Part shown: piece after piece, positions 40,948-53,000 of the stretch | Numbering within the stretch: the stretch's first letter is position 1 | Layout of the letters: the number at the start of each line of letters is the position of its first letter | Origin: Phylloscopus collybita | Taxonomy: Eukaryota; Chordata; Aves; Passeriformes; Phylloscopidae | Reading direction: 5' to 3' | Assembly (NCBI GenBank): GCA_027886175.1 | Contig: JAJNNQ010000077.1 | Span: 5,394,001 to 5,458,000, forward strand | DNA length: 64,000 bases | Made by a program: the position numbers and the translations under genes | Notes under the pieces: model-generated | The model's database searches: none | What the model saw: only the letters and a program-made list of their open reading frames with translations | Told to the model about the DNA's origin: nothing

Positions 40948-42156
40948 TTGCTTCACCTTACCGGCTGCATTCTCCTAGTCCTGAGCCAATTCGTTGGTCA
41001 GATCAGGTCAAGTCATCACCCTTACCAGCCGTGCCAATGGAGCTTCCGAGACCCTTGTGACAGTAGAGTAATTGCAAAGACCATCTCTAATGCACCTAAC
41101 TTTATAGTACACCTCAGTGACATATTTAACTTCAATGGTATAGGCCTTGATCCCTAAGGGAAGCCTGCTTCCTACATTAGTTGGGGAACGTACTGGTGTC
41201 CCAGTGTCAATCCGGGACAAAGCTATTGCATCCAATCAGAACACGAGTATTGCAAACATTGGGGATGTGAGACCATTGTCACAAGGGACTTGTGGGTCCC
41301 ATCCAAAAAAGACAACTTCCTAGAAGTAACTTTCTGGCCCAAAGGCTGTAAAAGAGCTGTATACAGCACCAATGGGCAAATTAGTGACATCAAAGGGCCC
41401 TGTTCCCATCTGAACCTAACAGTTCTGCAGCCCCGAGACCCCGGTTGGTCTCTCGGACGAAAGTGGTCCATTTACCTATACCACACGGGAACAGACCCTA
41501 GCACGGTTGTCCAAGTCATTAGAGCCCCAGCTCAGCACCGTGCCGCTTTCGGACCCAATCACATAGCAGTTCAGCAGAACAACCACAAATACGGTACCCC
41601 TGTGACAGGTCTCACCACTTTTGCACCAACGTTTCGCAGTGCATTCGAGTTGACATCACACACACTCTTTTATAGAATGCTAGGAGCTGCATTTGCGTCA
41701 TTAAAAGCGACGAACTCAGATCTCACAAGCTCCTGTTGGCTTTGTTATGATACCTACCCACCATTTTATGAAGGAGTAGCCCTCAACAGCATGTTCAGCT
41801 ACTCAGATGACAGCAATCCCAAACAGTGTCTCTGGGACATTCCCCGAAAGGGAATCATGCTAGAACAAGTCTCAGGAAAGGGAGTCTGCATTGGCAGCAG
41901 ACGTCTCATTCGGCAGCACAAAGACATTTACAATATCTCAGTCATCCCTCGCAAGTCACGGTCATGGGTAATCCCAGCTACCCCGGGGACATGGGCATGC
42001 AAATCCACAGGTATCACCCTGTATGTCTCAACAAAACATTTCAAAGATGCTCACGATTTTTGTGTGCAAGTTGTTGTCGTCCCCAGGATTCTATACTACT
42101 CGGATGACGAGATGCTGCTTCGACTCGAGACAGACCTCCCGTGCCAGAAGAGTTGA
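40948..42156 (+). pseudogene. env: env SU pseudogene (gamma/D-type)
   Basis: Starts with a signal peptide (LHLTGCILLVLSQFVG). One in-frame TAA at 41,155-41,157 interrupts it. The frame then continues with Cys-rich SU sequence (SYISWGTYWC), a CWLC motif in SSCWLCYDTY (about nt 41,731) and runs to a stop at 42,156. The downstream TM is in another frame, so a frameshift lies near the SU/TM cleavage region. This is receptor-binding subunit remains; no complete Env can be made. Confidence 0.82.
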
Positions 42157-42692
42157 TCACAGCAGTTAGCCTTGCAATTCTCTTAGGCCTCAGAGCGACA
42201 GGTGTCTCCGCACTGGTCACCCAGAACCAAGGCCTGAGTCAGCTGCAGACAACTGTTGATGAAGATTTACTTCGAATCCAGAAATCTATCTCGGACTTGG
42301 AACGTTCCCTTAACTCCCTAGCTGAGGTAGTGCTGCAAAACAGGTGCGGGCTAGATCTCTGGCTCATACGGCAAGGAGGTCTACACGCCGCCTTGGATGA
42401 GGAGTGCTGCTTCTACACCAACTACTCAGGACCCATCAGGCAGTCCATGGCAGAGTTGCAGCAGCGCTTGGAACAACGCAGCAAGCAGGACTCCCAGCAA
42501 AGTTGGTTTAATTCCCTGTTCACCCAATCCCCATGGCTCGTTACCCTAATTTCCACATTGGCAGGACCAATCCTCGTCGTTCTCCTAGTTCTCATGTTCG
42601 GTCCATGCCTTCTTAATAAGCTAGTTCAGTTTGTTAAAACCTGGTTGGACTCAGTTAACATTATGTTCCTGGAACAGAGACAGTTAACCTAA
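42141..42692 (+). pseudogene. env: env TM subunit, open but detached; CX6CC first Cys lost
   Basis: A 183-codon frame beginning at a GTG and covering a fusion-peptide-like hydrophobic N-terminus (AVSLAILLGL), a heptad-rich helix, LQNRCGLDLW, then GGLHAALDEECC. At the position where gamma-type TMs have the first Cys of CX6CC there is His. A membrane span (LVTLISTLAGPILVVLLVLM) and a cytoplasmic tail follow. With no start of its own and a shifted SU, it is a fragment. Confidence 0.85.
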
Positions 42693-42784
42693 TGTGTTGT
42701 TATCAAAAGTTGCACTTTATTTACTAACCAGTTTACAGTTCTTACTAACCAAAGTTTACTCAGTTGTAAAATTTTTCCGTTCAT

Positions 42785-42796
42785 GGAGAGAGGGGA
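42785..42796 (+). promoter_or_regulatory. Polypurine tract of the chimeric ERV
   Basis: GGAGAGAGGGGA directly before the 3' LTR start (TGTTGACAG). Confidence 0.75.
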
Positions 42797-42798
42797 TA

Positions 42799-42973
42799 TG
42801 TTGACAGATAGGGACCCGCTCGGAAGAAACTGGTTGTACGGGCAGTTAGGGTCTCCGCCTCTCCACCTGTGCCGACCGAATCCCGTTATAGCTCACAGTC
42901 CCCCACGGCTGTGATGTCGACACGTTGCATGCATAAAAGAAGCCGCGTGCCAAATAATAAATGCATTCCACCG
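42799..42973 (+). mobile_element. 3' LTR remnant, first 175 bp
   Basis: Aligns without gaps to 38,062-38,236 and ends exactly at ATTCCACCG, where another LTR begins. The R-U5 remainder is not found after that LTR. Confidence 0.9.
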
Positions 42974-43533
42974 TGTCCTAGGTTACAATGTAAAATTGTG
43001 CCCAAGGTGTGTATTCTATCCCCATGAGCCGTTGGAGCCAAGGTGGGGCAGTGTTCTCCTTATCTTCTGTTAATGAGCCATCAAGGACCCATTGCATGAC
43101 TCATAGGATGAAATCATCCCATTGTGAGATGCTCCGCCCAGGGGGAGGAGCCAAGCATTCCCACCTGGATATAATCCAGGGTCTGAGACCTCACAAGCAG
43201 CTTTTTATCCACTGAACTCTCAGAGGAGACGAGCTACCAGATGGAATCACTGCTTTGACAAGAACATCTCATCTGGTTCCACTGGATTCCTGGAGGAAGA
43301 CTGGACCCTTCTCACCATCACTGGACCCTTCTCTCTCAGGATCATCTCTACTCCAACAGAACCATATCTGCCACTCCAGGAGGACTTACCTTTGGACTGC
43401 TTCAAACACCCTGACCAACAGGGTATCAGGTTGTATTGTTCCATTTATTTTATTTTACCTTTTTTTTTCCTCTCTTCTCCTATTAAATTGTATCTCTGAC
43501 TGGGAGTCTCACTGGTTTTGCTTTCAAACCAGC
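42974..43533 (+). mobile_element. Second, unrelated solo LTR (ERVL-like)
   Basis: Starts TGTCCTAGGTTAC and ends near CTTTCAAACCAGCA. It has a GC-box-like GCTCCGCCC, a TATA-like GGATATAATCC (about 43,161) and ATTAAA near 43,482. No clear target duplication is seen. Boundaries inferred. Confidence 0.65.
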
Positions 43534-43590
43534 ACAATGTCTAAGGTCAGCTAAGGGAATTCTGTTCCTTATTAATGAAACCTGTTTAAA

Positions 43591-43601
43591 AATAAACCAC
43601 C

Positions 43602-43634
<33 letters not shown>
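43591..43634 (+). repeat. AATAAA followed by a 27-base poly(A) tract
   Basis: AATAAA at 43,591, then 11 bases, then 27 consecutive A. This looks like the 3' end of a retrotransposed polyadenylated transcript; the 55 or so bases upstream are not identified. A second run of 18 A lies at 43,699-43,716. Confidence 0.55.
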
Positions 43635-43637
<3 letters not shown>

Positions 43638-43716
43638 GAGTTAAGAAAGGTGATAAAAATCTCAAAATGGATATTCATCCTTATTTTCACCCTAAATTAA
43701 AAAAAAAAAAAAAAAA

Positions 43717-46700
43717 GAATATTTTGTAAAGAGAATATAGAATATTTCCCTCCTGGGACTTTGTTGCTCCCATCACAAAGCCCAAATTAAGACTGCAGTT
43801 TGCTGTATAGGTGAAAAGTTGTATCTTCAAACGACGCAGCTTGCAGAGCAACTCAGCACTCTCCAGATTTAATTCTGACAGGCAGGAGCAGGTGCATGCC
43901 ATGAAGCGTAACCTTGGAAAGATGACCCCACATGACTATTAATTTACATTTGATAGTTGTAAGATAAAGTAAGGGTTAATTCAGGAACTTCCAGAAGAGG
44001 CACAGGATGTTCAGGTGAAAGGCGGAGCAAGGAATATGTGCTGACCCAGAAATAGGCCAGTTGGTTTATGTTACTATTTTATTTTTTCCTGAGACCTCCG
44101 AGTGATTGTAAAGTTCTACAGGGAAATGCGCTCTGTGATGACCTGAGTATTATTTCAAATGCCTGAGAGGCTGAGGCGCTGGTTTACCATATCCTGCTCT
44201 GAGGGCATTGGAGGCTAGGATGGTGCCTTGTAGACAGTGCAAAGCAGGCATGCTTTGCAGTATTGTGTTATGAAGGTTTGAAAAATATACTTTTTACCAC
44301 AGGCAAGCTTGAAAAAAATGGACAGGGCCCAATAAAGTCTTTATTAGAACTTCTAAAACTTCTTCCATTCCTTTCCTACCATTTTCTTTCTGCTAGCCAT
44401 AATCTCATTCTATGTCTCAGTACCAGAATGAACGTTCCTGCTTTTGCTGGTTTAACATGTCTCTCATTCATCATATTTGCTTATTAATTTTGCTGTTAGC
44501 AGTAATAAAGTGCAGATGACCTACTGCATCATCAGACAGAGCTCTTATTTTGGGAAAGGAAGAGTTTGCTTTACTTTGAGTCCATATTTTTTTTCTCCCC
44601 CCTCAGGAATTATTAGGTTAGTAGGAATGTAAAAAAAAAAAAAAAGTAAATCCTGATGCAGAAGAGACATTTCTGTTTGCAATATTTTGTGGCTCTGTGG
44701 TTTTATTTTGCTCTGTTAAGGATCCAAAATAACTGCACCTTCTCAGGAAGTGGAGAAGACTGTTCTCATTAGCCAGGGAGTTTGATGGCTCTTTTACTAA
44801 GAACAAGCTTTGGATCTTCTGTGCTGTGGTTTCCTCCTTCCTGATAAATACCTCCTTCCCTTTCTCATTTGTTCTCAGGCATTGCAGCCCTGCACATTGC
44901 ACCATCTGGGCTGCACATGCTGATTTGCATCATGTTGGAAGTAAGAGAGATTCTTGCTGTTATGGGGAGAAGGACATTTTATAGCCCTTTTGGTCATCTC
45001 TCAGGTGACATCTCTGCTCCTCTGTTCCACCTCTGGTGGAAGCTCATAATCTGTCCAGTAAGGGAGACTCATTAGTTGGTTTTGCAGTGATTTTCTGGCC
45101 GTGATATTGAACAGGCACAATGCAGCTTCATACCTGGAGATTTTTGAAGGTCCTGGAAGTGACTCAGGCCCACCTGAGTCAGCATCAAAGGGAAAGTGTA
45201 TTATTACACTTCCTCTCATTTAAATCTACATTTTTTTTACACAAGCGTATTGAGAAAGGCAGACTTCTTACTGCAGTCTCTGGGCCAGATGGAACACACA
45301 GTTCTGTTGCTTTTTCCCTTTCTTCCCCTTTCTCCTCCCATGGGATCACTGGTTACCACTGTATTTATTCCCAGTCTGGCCACAGGTTCACCTGGCTTGG
45401 TCACTCAAATGTGCCTTTAAAGATACGAACAAAATGCAGTGATGCTTCTGAGGTAGGGAATTTATTTAATCTTCTCCTGTCCCCTTGCTCTCCGTTTGTC
45501 AGACTGTTTATTTTACATTGCCAAAGTTTTGTGCCCAAACTAAATTTGAGTGTTTGTACGGATGTTTCCAGTACCTCCATGTTTCTCAGATTCAGGCAGT
45601 GAGGCAGGTTGATGGGTACTCTGAGTATCTCAGACAAGGCACTCCAAGGAATTTGGGGGAACTGGAACATTAGTACATCTTCAGTTCTCATGTTATCAAG
45701 TTCTTTTTCCTCTCTGGGGCTCAGTGGGCAATAGGACACACCTCACTTATGCTGATACCAAAGGAAAAACACTGCTTTGGCACTTGACTGACCAATTTTC
45801 CCTGTGTCAATGTCCCCCACAGCAAACAGTGCTTAGTACTGAAACACTGTGGATCTCCAAAAACTCATGTATGAAACATTTGATGTATATTGGACTTTTG
45901 GTACCTCCACATTTGCTGTTATAAAGGAACTATCTGGGAAACTTTTACAGACAAGAATGAAAATTTGTCACGTGACCCTTCCCTATCAGCTTTAGGACCA
46001 AAATTTTCTAGAACTCTTTTGTCATCTTTAACTCACGAATGATAAACACCTTTGTTACAAGGTGAATCAGTTCAGTCAAGTTCCTTCATGACAGGTCTTT
46101 CTTCCTATGTATAAACAATTCCCATAGTACCAGAGTTAAATATTCAGGCTTGTTTGTTAATTCAGGACCTGGGTCTAGTGCCTGCCTTTGCATCAGCTGC
46201 TGGTACAAGGATTACACTCTCAGGTTGTGTTTGGTTGTTTTGGCATTATTCAAAGATTTAAAGACAGCTCCCTACTTTTTTTTTTTTTAATAAATAATAA
46301 ATTTTTAAAAATCGGTGTGCCAAGACTAGGCTTGAAACTATAAGGCTACTTGTCATGTTAAGAGTAAGGCAATTTTTTCTGTTGCATTAAGAGAAAGATT
46401 TGGCAGAAAATAAACCCCCTTGCATTCCAGCTGGTCCTCAGATGTCAGAGGGGCTGGGGGCTGGCTGGGCTTAGATTCTAAGCAGCGCTAAGCACTAAGC
46501 AGCAGAAGTACAGAGCCAGCTGGCTCTGTAAGTTCCCCTACAAGAGCAGCTGTTAATGGACCAGTCACTCACCAATTAAAATAAAATTGATCAAACCATC
46601 TTGTATTGGGTGTGTAATTTAAGATTCTAAATTTATAAAGACACAAAATCCTGTATCGGAAGATAAAAGAAGACACAAAGGGAAGCTTGACTCTTTTTTT

Positions 46701-46884
46701 TTAAAATTTATTTTTAATTGTTTCCCAGAATCACTTTTCTTGAAAACAGCAACTCACAATTATTTCAAAGGGACTAGAATTTCACCCATTTTCCTGCTTC
46801 ACTTTTGTTTTTTGGATTAGTTAGAAAAAATTGTGTTGGAAGAGTGAACAAAGTAATTCATACACAGGAAAAAGTAGTCTGAAA
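43717..46884. other. AT-rich intergenic sequence, no gene recognised
   Basis: Single-copy-looking sequence with short, unconvincing open frames on both strands; nothing beyond A/T runs (44,630-44,645, 46,278-46,289). It lies downstream of JPH1. Confidence 0.55.
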
Positions 46885-49800
46885 CTCTATTAATAACCAA
46901 CTTATTTTTATTAGAGCAAATACAGTTGTGAAAACTGTACATTGTACATTTTGGGTCAAGAATTATAAATAGAGAAACTCATAGATAAAGAGTTCATTCT
47001 TTGACAGCAAGAAACTTTAAATAGACAAAATGACATTTTTAAGTACATTGGCAGGCTTAATTGTGCTGTCCAAAACGTAGTGTACAGTATAACAACCAAT
47101 CATAAATAGCCTTTCATGTAAAATACAACTGTGCACATTTTAGAAAAATACCAACAATTTGTTTGAGCTTTGTTTTCAAAAAGCTTATAAATCATACATA
47201 TTTATAAATGGTACTAACATGCTTACTTAAATTTATAAACATTTTTCATAAGCTTTGTTACCCATTATTTCCAGAGCATAAAGTATTTTAAATAAACATT
47301 TAATAGGAATTAAATACGTCAGTTACAAAATTACCTCTCCATGTAAGGAGACGGGGGGTAATTTAACAGTGGGATGGAACATTTCATCCATTAATTCAAG
47401 GCTTACACAGTAACTTTTTAAAAGTTTGTTCTTATTTAAAAATTACTTTCCGAAATTTAAAACACAATTTAAACTTTTATTTTTCCTTTTATTTTTAAAA
47501 AATAAATATACAAGTTTTATTTTCATGTGCCCTCTTTCTGCTTTCTTCTTTATCCACACTGGTCAAAACACAGGCTTCTCAACACACTTCTGTGAAAATG
47601 TATTTTGTAAGAATGTTGCCCAATAAACCATGCAAAAACTTAGAAAGTTTACAAGCAGGTTCAAAATCTGTACTGTATGGAAGATTTTCTAATAGAGGTA
47701 AAATAAACGGTAATAACAACGTAATAACCGTAATAACTTTGCTTCTCACAGCTTTAAATTAAAACGTCTGCTTGCCAAATGATCACACCACATATCTTCA
47801 ATAAATAAGCGTGCATTTGATTAATATAGGGTGCAATAATTACAGTATAATGGCACATAAAAAGAAATGTGATCACATCATTTGAACAAAGGGCTGTGAA
47901 ACTACTTAAGAAAAACTTTCCAAATGAAAAAATCTTGAGGCTTTTTTAATGCTGAGGTAAAATTATAAATGGACTTTAAAGACACTGAAGGCATCAAATC
48001 AATAAACAATCACTTAACATTTTTAAATGCTCTACCTGAATGTATTCAACACAAATCTAGCATTTTAAAGTTATGATTTATTATGAGCATTAGCTAGCTT
48101 TACTGCCATTGGCATTATCTGCACCTGGACAAAACTTTATTTTAACTGCTGTCAAAATACCTCAGTGTTGCAACATAATAATTAAAATCACCAATTACCA
48201 CAGCACCAGAATTAAGAAAAAAAAAAGAAAAAAAAATCAGCGTGCAAACCCTGTATCTCACCTTTCTTGGCTTATTTTGATTTCCTGTTTAGAATGTGCC
48301 TGTACCAATGTAAGATTCTTTCCTTTATTATGAAAAATTTTGCTTGGTATTGGCATAAGTATTTGAGCACTTTAAGGAAGATAGCAGTATCTTTAAGTTC
48401 TGCAGTACTGGTGTATTATTTACTGAACCTTAATGCAAAATGACTCTCCAGGTTTAAGAAAATGAATTTAAGAATTTTATCCCTGGACTAGGAAAATACA
48501 TTTGATTTCCTGCCTCTGCTGCTGCTAGGCAGAACTGGTAGCTTTCTCCAGGTTGGACTAAACACTACTTATGGCTATACATCAAATTTCATAAACAACA
48601 AATGAACAGAATCATGCACAGGGCAAATGAAACTCGATCTCCCAGAACACTGGCAGGAGATGTTAAAAGCAGCAGGTAATGGAATAAGACTGGTGACTGA
48701 TGTTGCTAACTATTTCTTCCAATGAGATAGGAGTGAACTGATAGCTGGAATCACTTCCCACAGCAACAGAATCCTCTGACCGCATTCCTCTGGCAGTCGT
48801 TTTCCCATCTCCCCGCTAAAAACGTCAGAGGGTAAAAAATAGCAAGGCAGCTGTTAACTTCCATCAACAAAAAGTGCAGCTCCGTGCATTTCCCGTTTAG
48901 TTACACTCTGCTGGAACAGATGGAGAAGCCAACGCACTTCACTGGCAGGGCTGCTTCACGCAGATTATTTTTGTTTGTTTTCCAGCATGGCTGCTTGCTT
49001 CAGCTTTCAGAGGACCCCCAAAGCCACGAGCCACCAGCAAAGAAACTGATCTGGGCCCCTGGCTGAATTTTCCAAGTTTCATCTGAGACATAGACTTTAA
49101 AGAATATAGGATTTTAAAGAAATTAAGATTTTAGTTAGAAATAAGCCTTACGGTTGTTGAAGTTAATTAAGAGCTTTGTACTTAGCTAAAGAAGACTAGG
49201 CTTGAGTTAACTTTTTCCAAATAACTGATTGCTTGTCAACTTTATGTTTGCTTAGCTGTGCTTGAAACAATAAATAGAGAACCTGATAAATAGGTTTAGG
49301 GACACAGGACAATTACAGAGACTCCCCAATCCTAAAACTTATTGAAAGTCACTGTACCTAAGGAAATGGGAATTCTACCAACGCCCATTTGTCACCATTT
49401 GTATTGAAAAGGTAGAAAGTTCAGAGCGATGAAGAGTCATTTTACTTCCTCATTTTAAACCCACTCCTCTTGAATGAGACCACCGACCCATTTCAAAGGA
49501 CAAACTACGCATGCTTAATTGCTTTTTTTGCTAATTACCATACAAAGCGGGGAATGGAACGTACCAAAGTTATGAATATGCATTTGTATTTTGGATATTC
49601 AACAATTCTGTAAATAAAATAGCTTTGTGATTTTCTGTAAGGCGGGGTGTGCCTTTGGGGAGCTATCCCACAGGCTGCCCAGCGCTGCAATAAACACACA
49701 CTTTCTAACTTTAAACTGTTAGAGAGTTTTTTGTCTGTCTCAGTTGGATATCGGAATTAGATCAATATTCATATTTTTAATAAATCACATCTCTCTTGCG

Positions 49801-50096
49801 TCCCATCCTAATTCCAAGCCTCCTTCCCTGTGTCTGAGTACGACAGGTGCCATTTAAAAGGCTGATGACACAACTGCAGAGGACTGTGGGCTAACACCAC
49901 TAGTTGTCATGGCTTCACTGAAGGGTCAAAACAGTTGCAGTATTAAATAACTATGTTGAATCACATTCAGGCATAGCTAAAATAAAGTGGGGAACATTAC
50001 AAGTATGTGGAGAAATTAAATCTTTATCATTTAAGGTGGGGTGGATATGGTGATTTTATACGAAAGCAAGACCTTTCTTACCTTTCCTAATTCCAA
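46885..50096 (-). other. JPH1: Probable JPH1 3' UTR
   Basis: AT-rich sequence after the stop codon. The last good poly(A) signal is AATAAAA on the minus strand (plus 46,906-46,912), about 20 bases before the proposed end. A + strand LTR interrupts it at about 49,084-49,790, leaving about 2.5 kb of host sequence. Extent inferred from signal position only. Confidence 0.5.
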
Positions 50097-53000
50097 TCAA
50101 GTTAGAAAATGGACAAAAAGAATGGCTAAACCAATATTCAACAGCATTACCAGGGCAATCATGACTGAGTTAGGGCCCTGAAAATAAAATAAAGACACCA
50201 GAATTAATTCAATACCGACACATGCACAGCAATGAATGAGACCTGACTTCACAATTTCTATAGGTTTTGACCTTGCTCTGAAGAACAGACCCTGCTGCTG
50301 ACACACAGCCACTACCCTTGATATTAGGTGAGGATAAACATCATCTGTTATCTGAGCTGGATAAATACAGGTGAGAGAGTATATTACTCCACTGTTTTAA
50401 ATCACATTGAGATTAAGCCACCTGACAAATACAACTGCATCAACAACTGAAAACAAACCCATCAACACAAAACCAATGCCAGCTTAAAATAAAACAAAAC
50501 AAAGAATGTAAACTGCTTTAGGGAAGCCAGGGTGCTGCTCTTCATTCTTATAGAGGGCTCCTTTTCCAGTTCCATCCCATTTTAAAACAGACATAACAAA
50601 GACGCTTTATGAAAAGAATACACTTTTTTGATAAACCAAATAGAAAAGAAAATTTACTTATCATTGCACTAACAAACCTGTTTCCATTACAGGTTAGAAT
50701 GCATTTTACAGCTGCAAAATTAAACTTGTTTTGCTTTACTCAGACACTTATCTTAAAGAGCTATGTACTGAAGAAACGAAAAATCAAAAAACTCCTTCCA
50801 TTCCTAGCTAGGGCTAAAATTGGTTAGAAAATTTAAATCATTATACCATTTTGGTATTTCTGTAAAGCCAGAGAACAGTTTTTAATTCTTTTTAGTAATT
50901 CTGGATATTTTTTTTAATGGATCCTTTTTAATGATCAACTTGAAAAAATGTCCCAACAGATGAAAATTCCCAGGTCTCTTCCACCTTTAACACATGTGGT
51001 TTATTACAACATAATTTTTACAAAGATTTTTATACTCTTATTTTACAGTTGCACTGTAAGCAGAAACAGAGAAACTTTTCGTTTAGACAATACTTTCCTA
51101 AATCACAAATCACAAAGCGCACCAGAGAATCTGTGCGGGGAACTCTTCTGAGCTACACAAGAATCACTGGCTTGCATGAGAAGGTCTATATTGAAGGAGA
51201 AATGATAGTGTTTTCACTTTTCACACGAGGCGTGCCTTAGGGAAGTTCATTATGCTTCATGACAACATAATGCTAACATCAGCTGTATAATTTCTGGAAT
51301 GCTAAGGTGCAAGAACTTGCTATTAGTAATTTGCTGCAACAGTGTAACTGGGAAGCTATGGAATAGTACTTGTGTCATTTTTATATCACATGCTCTCCTG
51401 AAACAGCCTCATTAAACACCTTTATCAGACCACATCTTTACACAGCAGCTCAGATGGCAGGCCAGATGTGGGCTGCTAAGCTTCTGACTAAGTCACAAAA
51501 TACGTTATGTTAGGTGCTACTTAAATCTCTGGTGAGTCTAAACCTCACCAGAAACCTCTATCCATAACAGCCATCAAGTTCTCTCTACACCAACTCAGGG
51601 GTGTCCGTTCACATGCTGAGGAGCACATCTTCGAGTTCAAACAACGACTGAGATTATCAGAATGCCAATTAAATGATGCCATAGGGGAAATGGTATTGGC
51701 AACTGCACCCACTTTTTGCTTAATGGTGGAATGTCTAAAATATTCACTAGGAAATTGAAGACCAGGTTTAATGACACCTTAGTCAAAGTGATTCTGGATA
51801 AAAAGCTCCCACTTACCAGTGGTATGTTTCAACCATCAGGTCACAGAACAGAAGTGGAACCATGTTCCTTCCACTTCCACTCAGTGGAAGTGACTCACCA
51901 TGTGCCAAAGCATACGAGACACTCAGGGACAGAGAACAGGCATAAAAGGAAAGCACAGCTCCAGATATGGTTACCACAGCACTGTGAGCAGCCTTGCTCT
52001 CTGCAGAAGTGTGATTTGATTACATTATTAATTTCCACTCAGATGCGGGTTCAACATCTTTCTTTCCGGTGTTAGGCACTGGAACAGGTTGCCAAGAGAA
52101 GCTGTGGATGCCCCATGACTGGAAGTGTTGGATGTTGGTTTTGAGCTACCTGGTCTAGCGGAAGGTGTCTCTGTCCATGGCCCAGGGGTTGGAACCAGAT
52201 GGTCTTCAAATGTTCCTTCCCAACCCAAACACTCCTTGGTTCCATAATCCTGTGATTCTAATAGGGACTGCCCATGTGATTCAAATCAGGTCAATGGTTC
52301 CTTTAAAGGCTGGAATCCCACCAGGAGATTTTACAGTTATACTGCACTGTATATTTATACTGCACCAGGAGTTGCAAAGAACTGTGAAGATCATTGCCAA
52401 GTACAATTAAAATTTTTCAGCATTTGGCCATCACTAGTACTTTGCATATTTGAAAAGAACATCTAGGAAAATCACATTGATTTATTGCAACTGAAAAAAA
52501 AAAAAAAAATTGGAACCTACAGTGTCTTCACAGGAGCCAAGTATTTGTTCATTACCTGAAATACATCATGGAACAGCATCCTGGTAGCTGCAAGACGGAT
52601 TTTTGCTGATTGCCAAATTGGGACTGCAGCTCTAATGGCAGCTCGCTATCATTAGTGCACAGTCTCAAGTAATTAAGCTTGTTGGAGAGGAAGGGGACTT
52701 CTCTTTGGATGCATCTGTCAGGTTAGGTATAACAATCTCACCACAGTAACATTAGATAAATTAGGCTAAAAAACCCAGGGGCTATGCTCTGACTCAAGAA
52801 GTCTTGTCTACAAAGACAGAAGCAAGTGACACCTTAAGAACTGGGCTGTTGAGTTCACATGAAGATCACAGAAAAAGATGTTATCTCTTTATGATAATGA
52901 AATATCATAAAGATATCTCTTTAAACAAAGAAGTAAAGCTCATATTCTTTGGCCTGCTATGTGCATTGTGCTTTACCTTCTGATTATCTATACCTTTCAG

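Larger units (their letters stand above)
38062..42973 (+). mobile_element. Chimeric ERV: alpha/beta-like gag, no pol, gamma/D-type env
   Basis: A 4.9-kb element with 5' LTR (38,062-38,377), a tRNA-Phe-like primer site, broken gag, no pol at all, broken env, a purine tract and a 175-bp remnant of the 3' LTR. Over those 175 bp the two LTRs differ at about 18 positions (about 10%), so it is much older than the provirus at 19-30.6 kb. Gag resembles alpha/beta retroviruses while env has CWLC and the gamma-type TM layout, the combination known from type D retroviruses. Confidence 0.9.

Noticed and set aside
50097..50312. 71-codon frame as a stand-alone small membrane protein
   Set aside because: Only the last 26 codons match junctophilin after a clear splice acceptor; the upstream part is intron.
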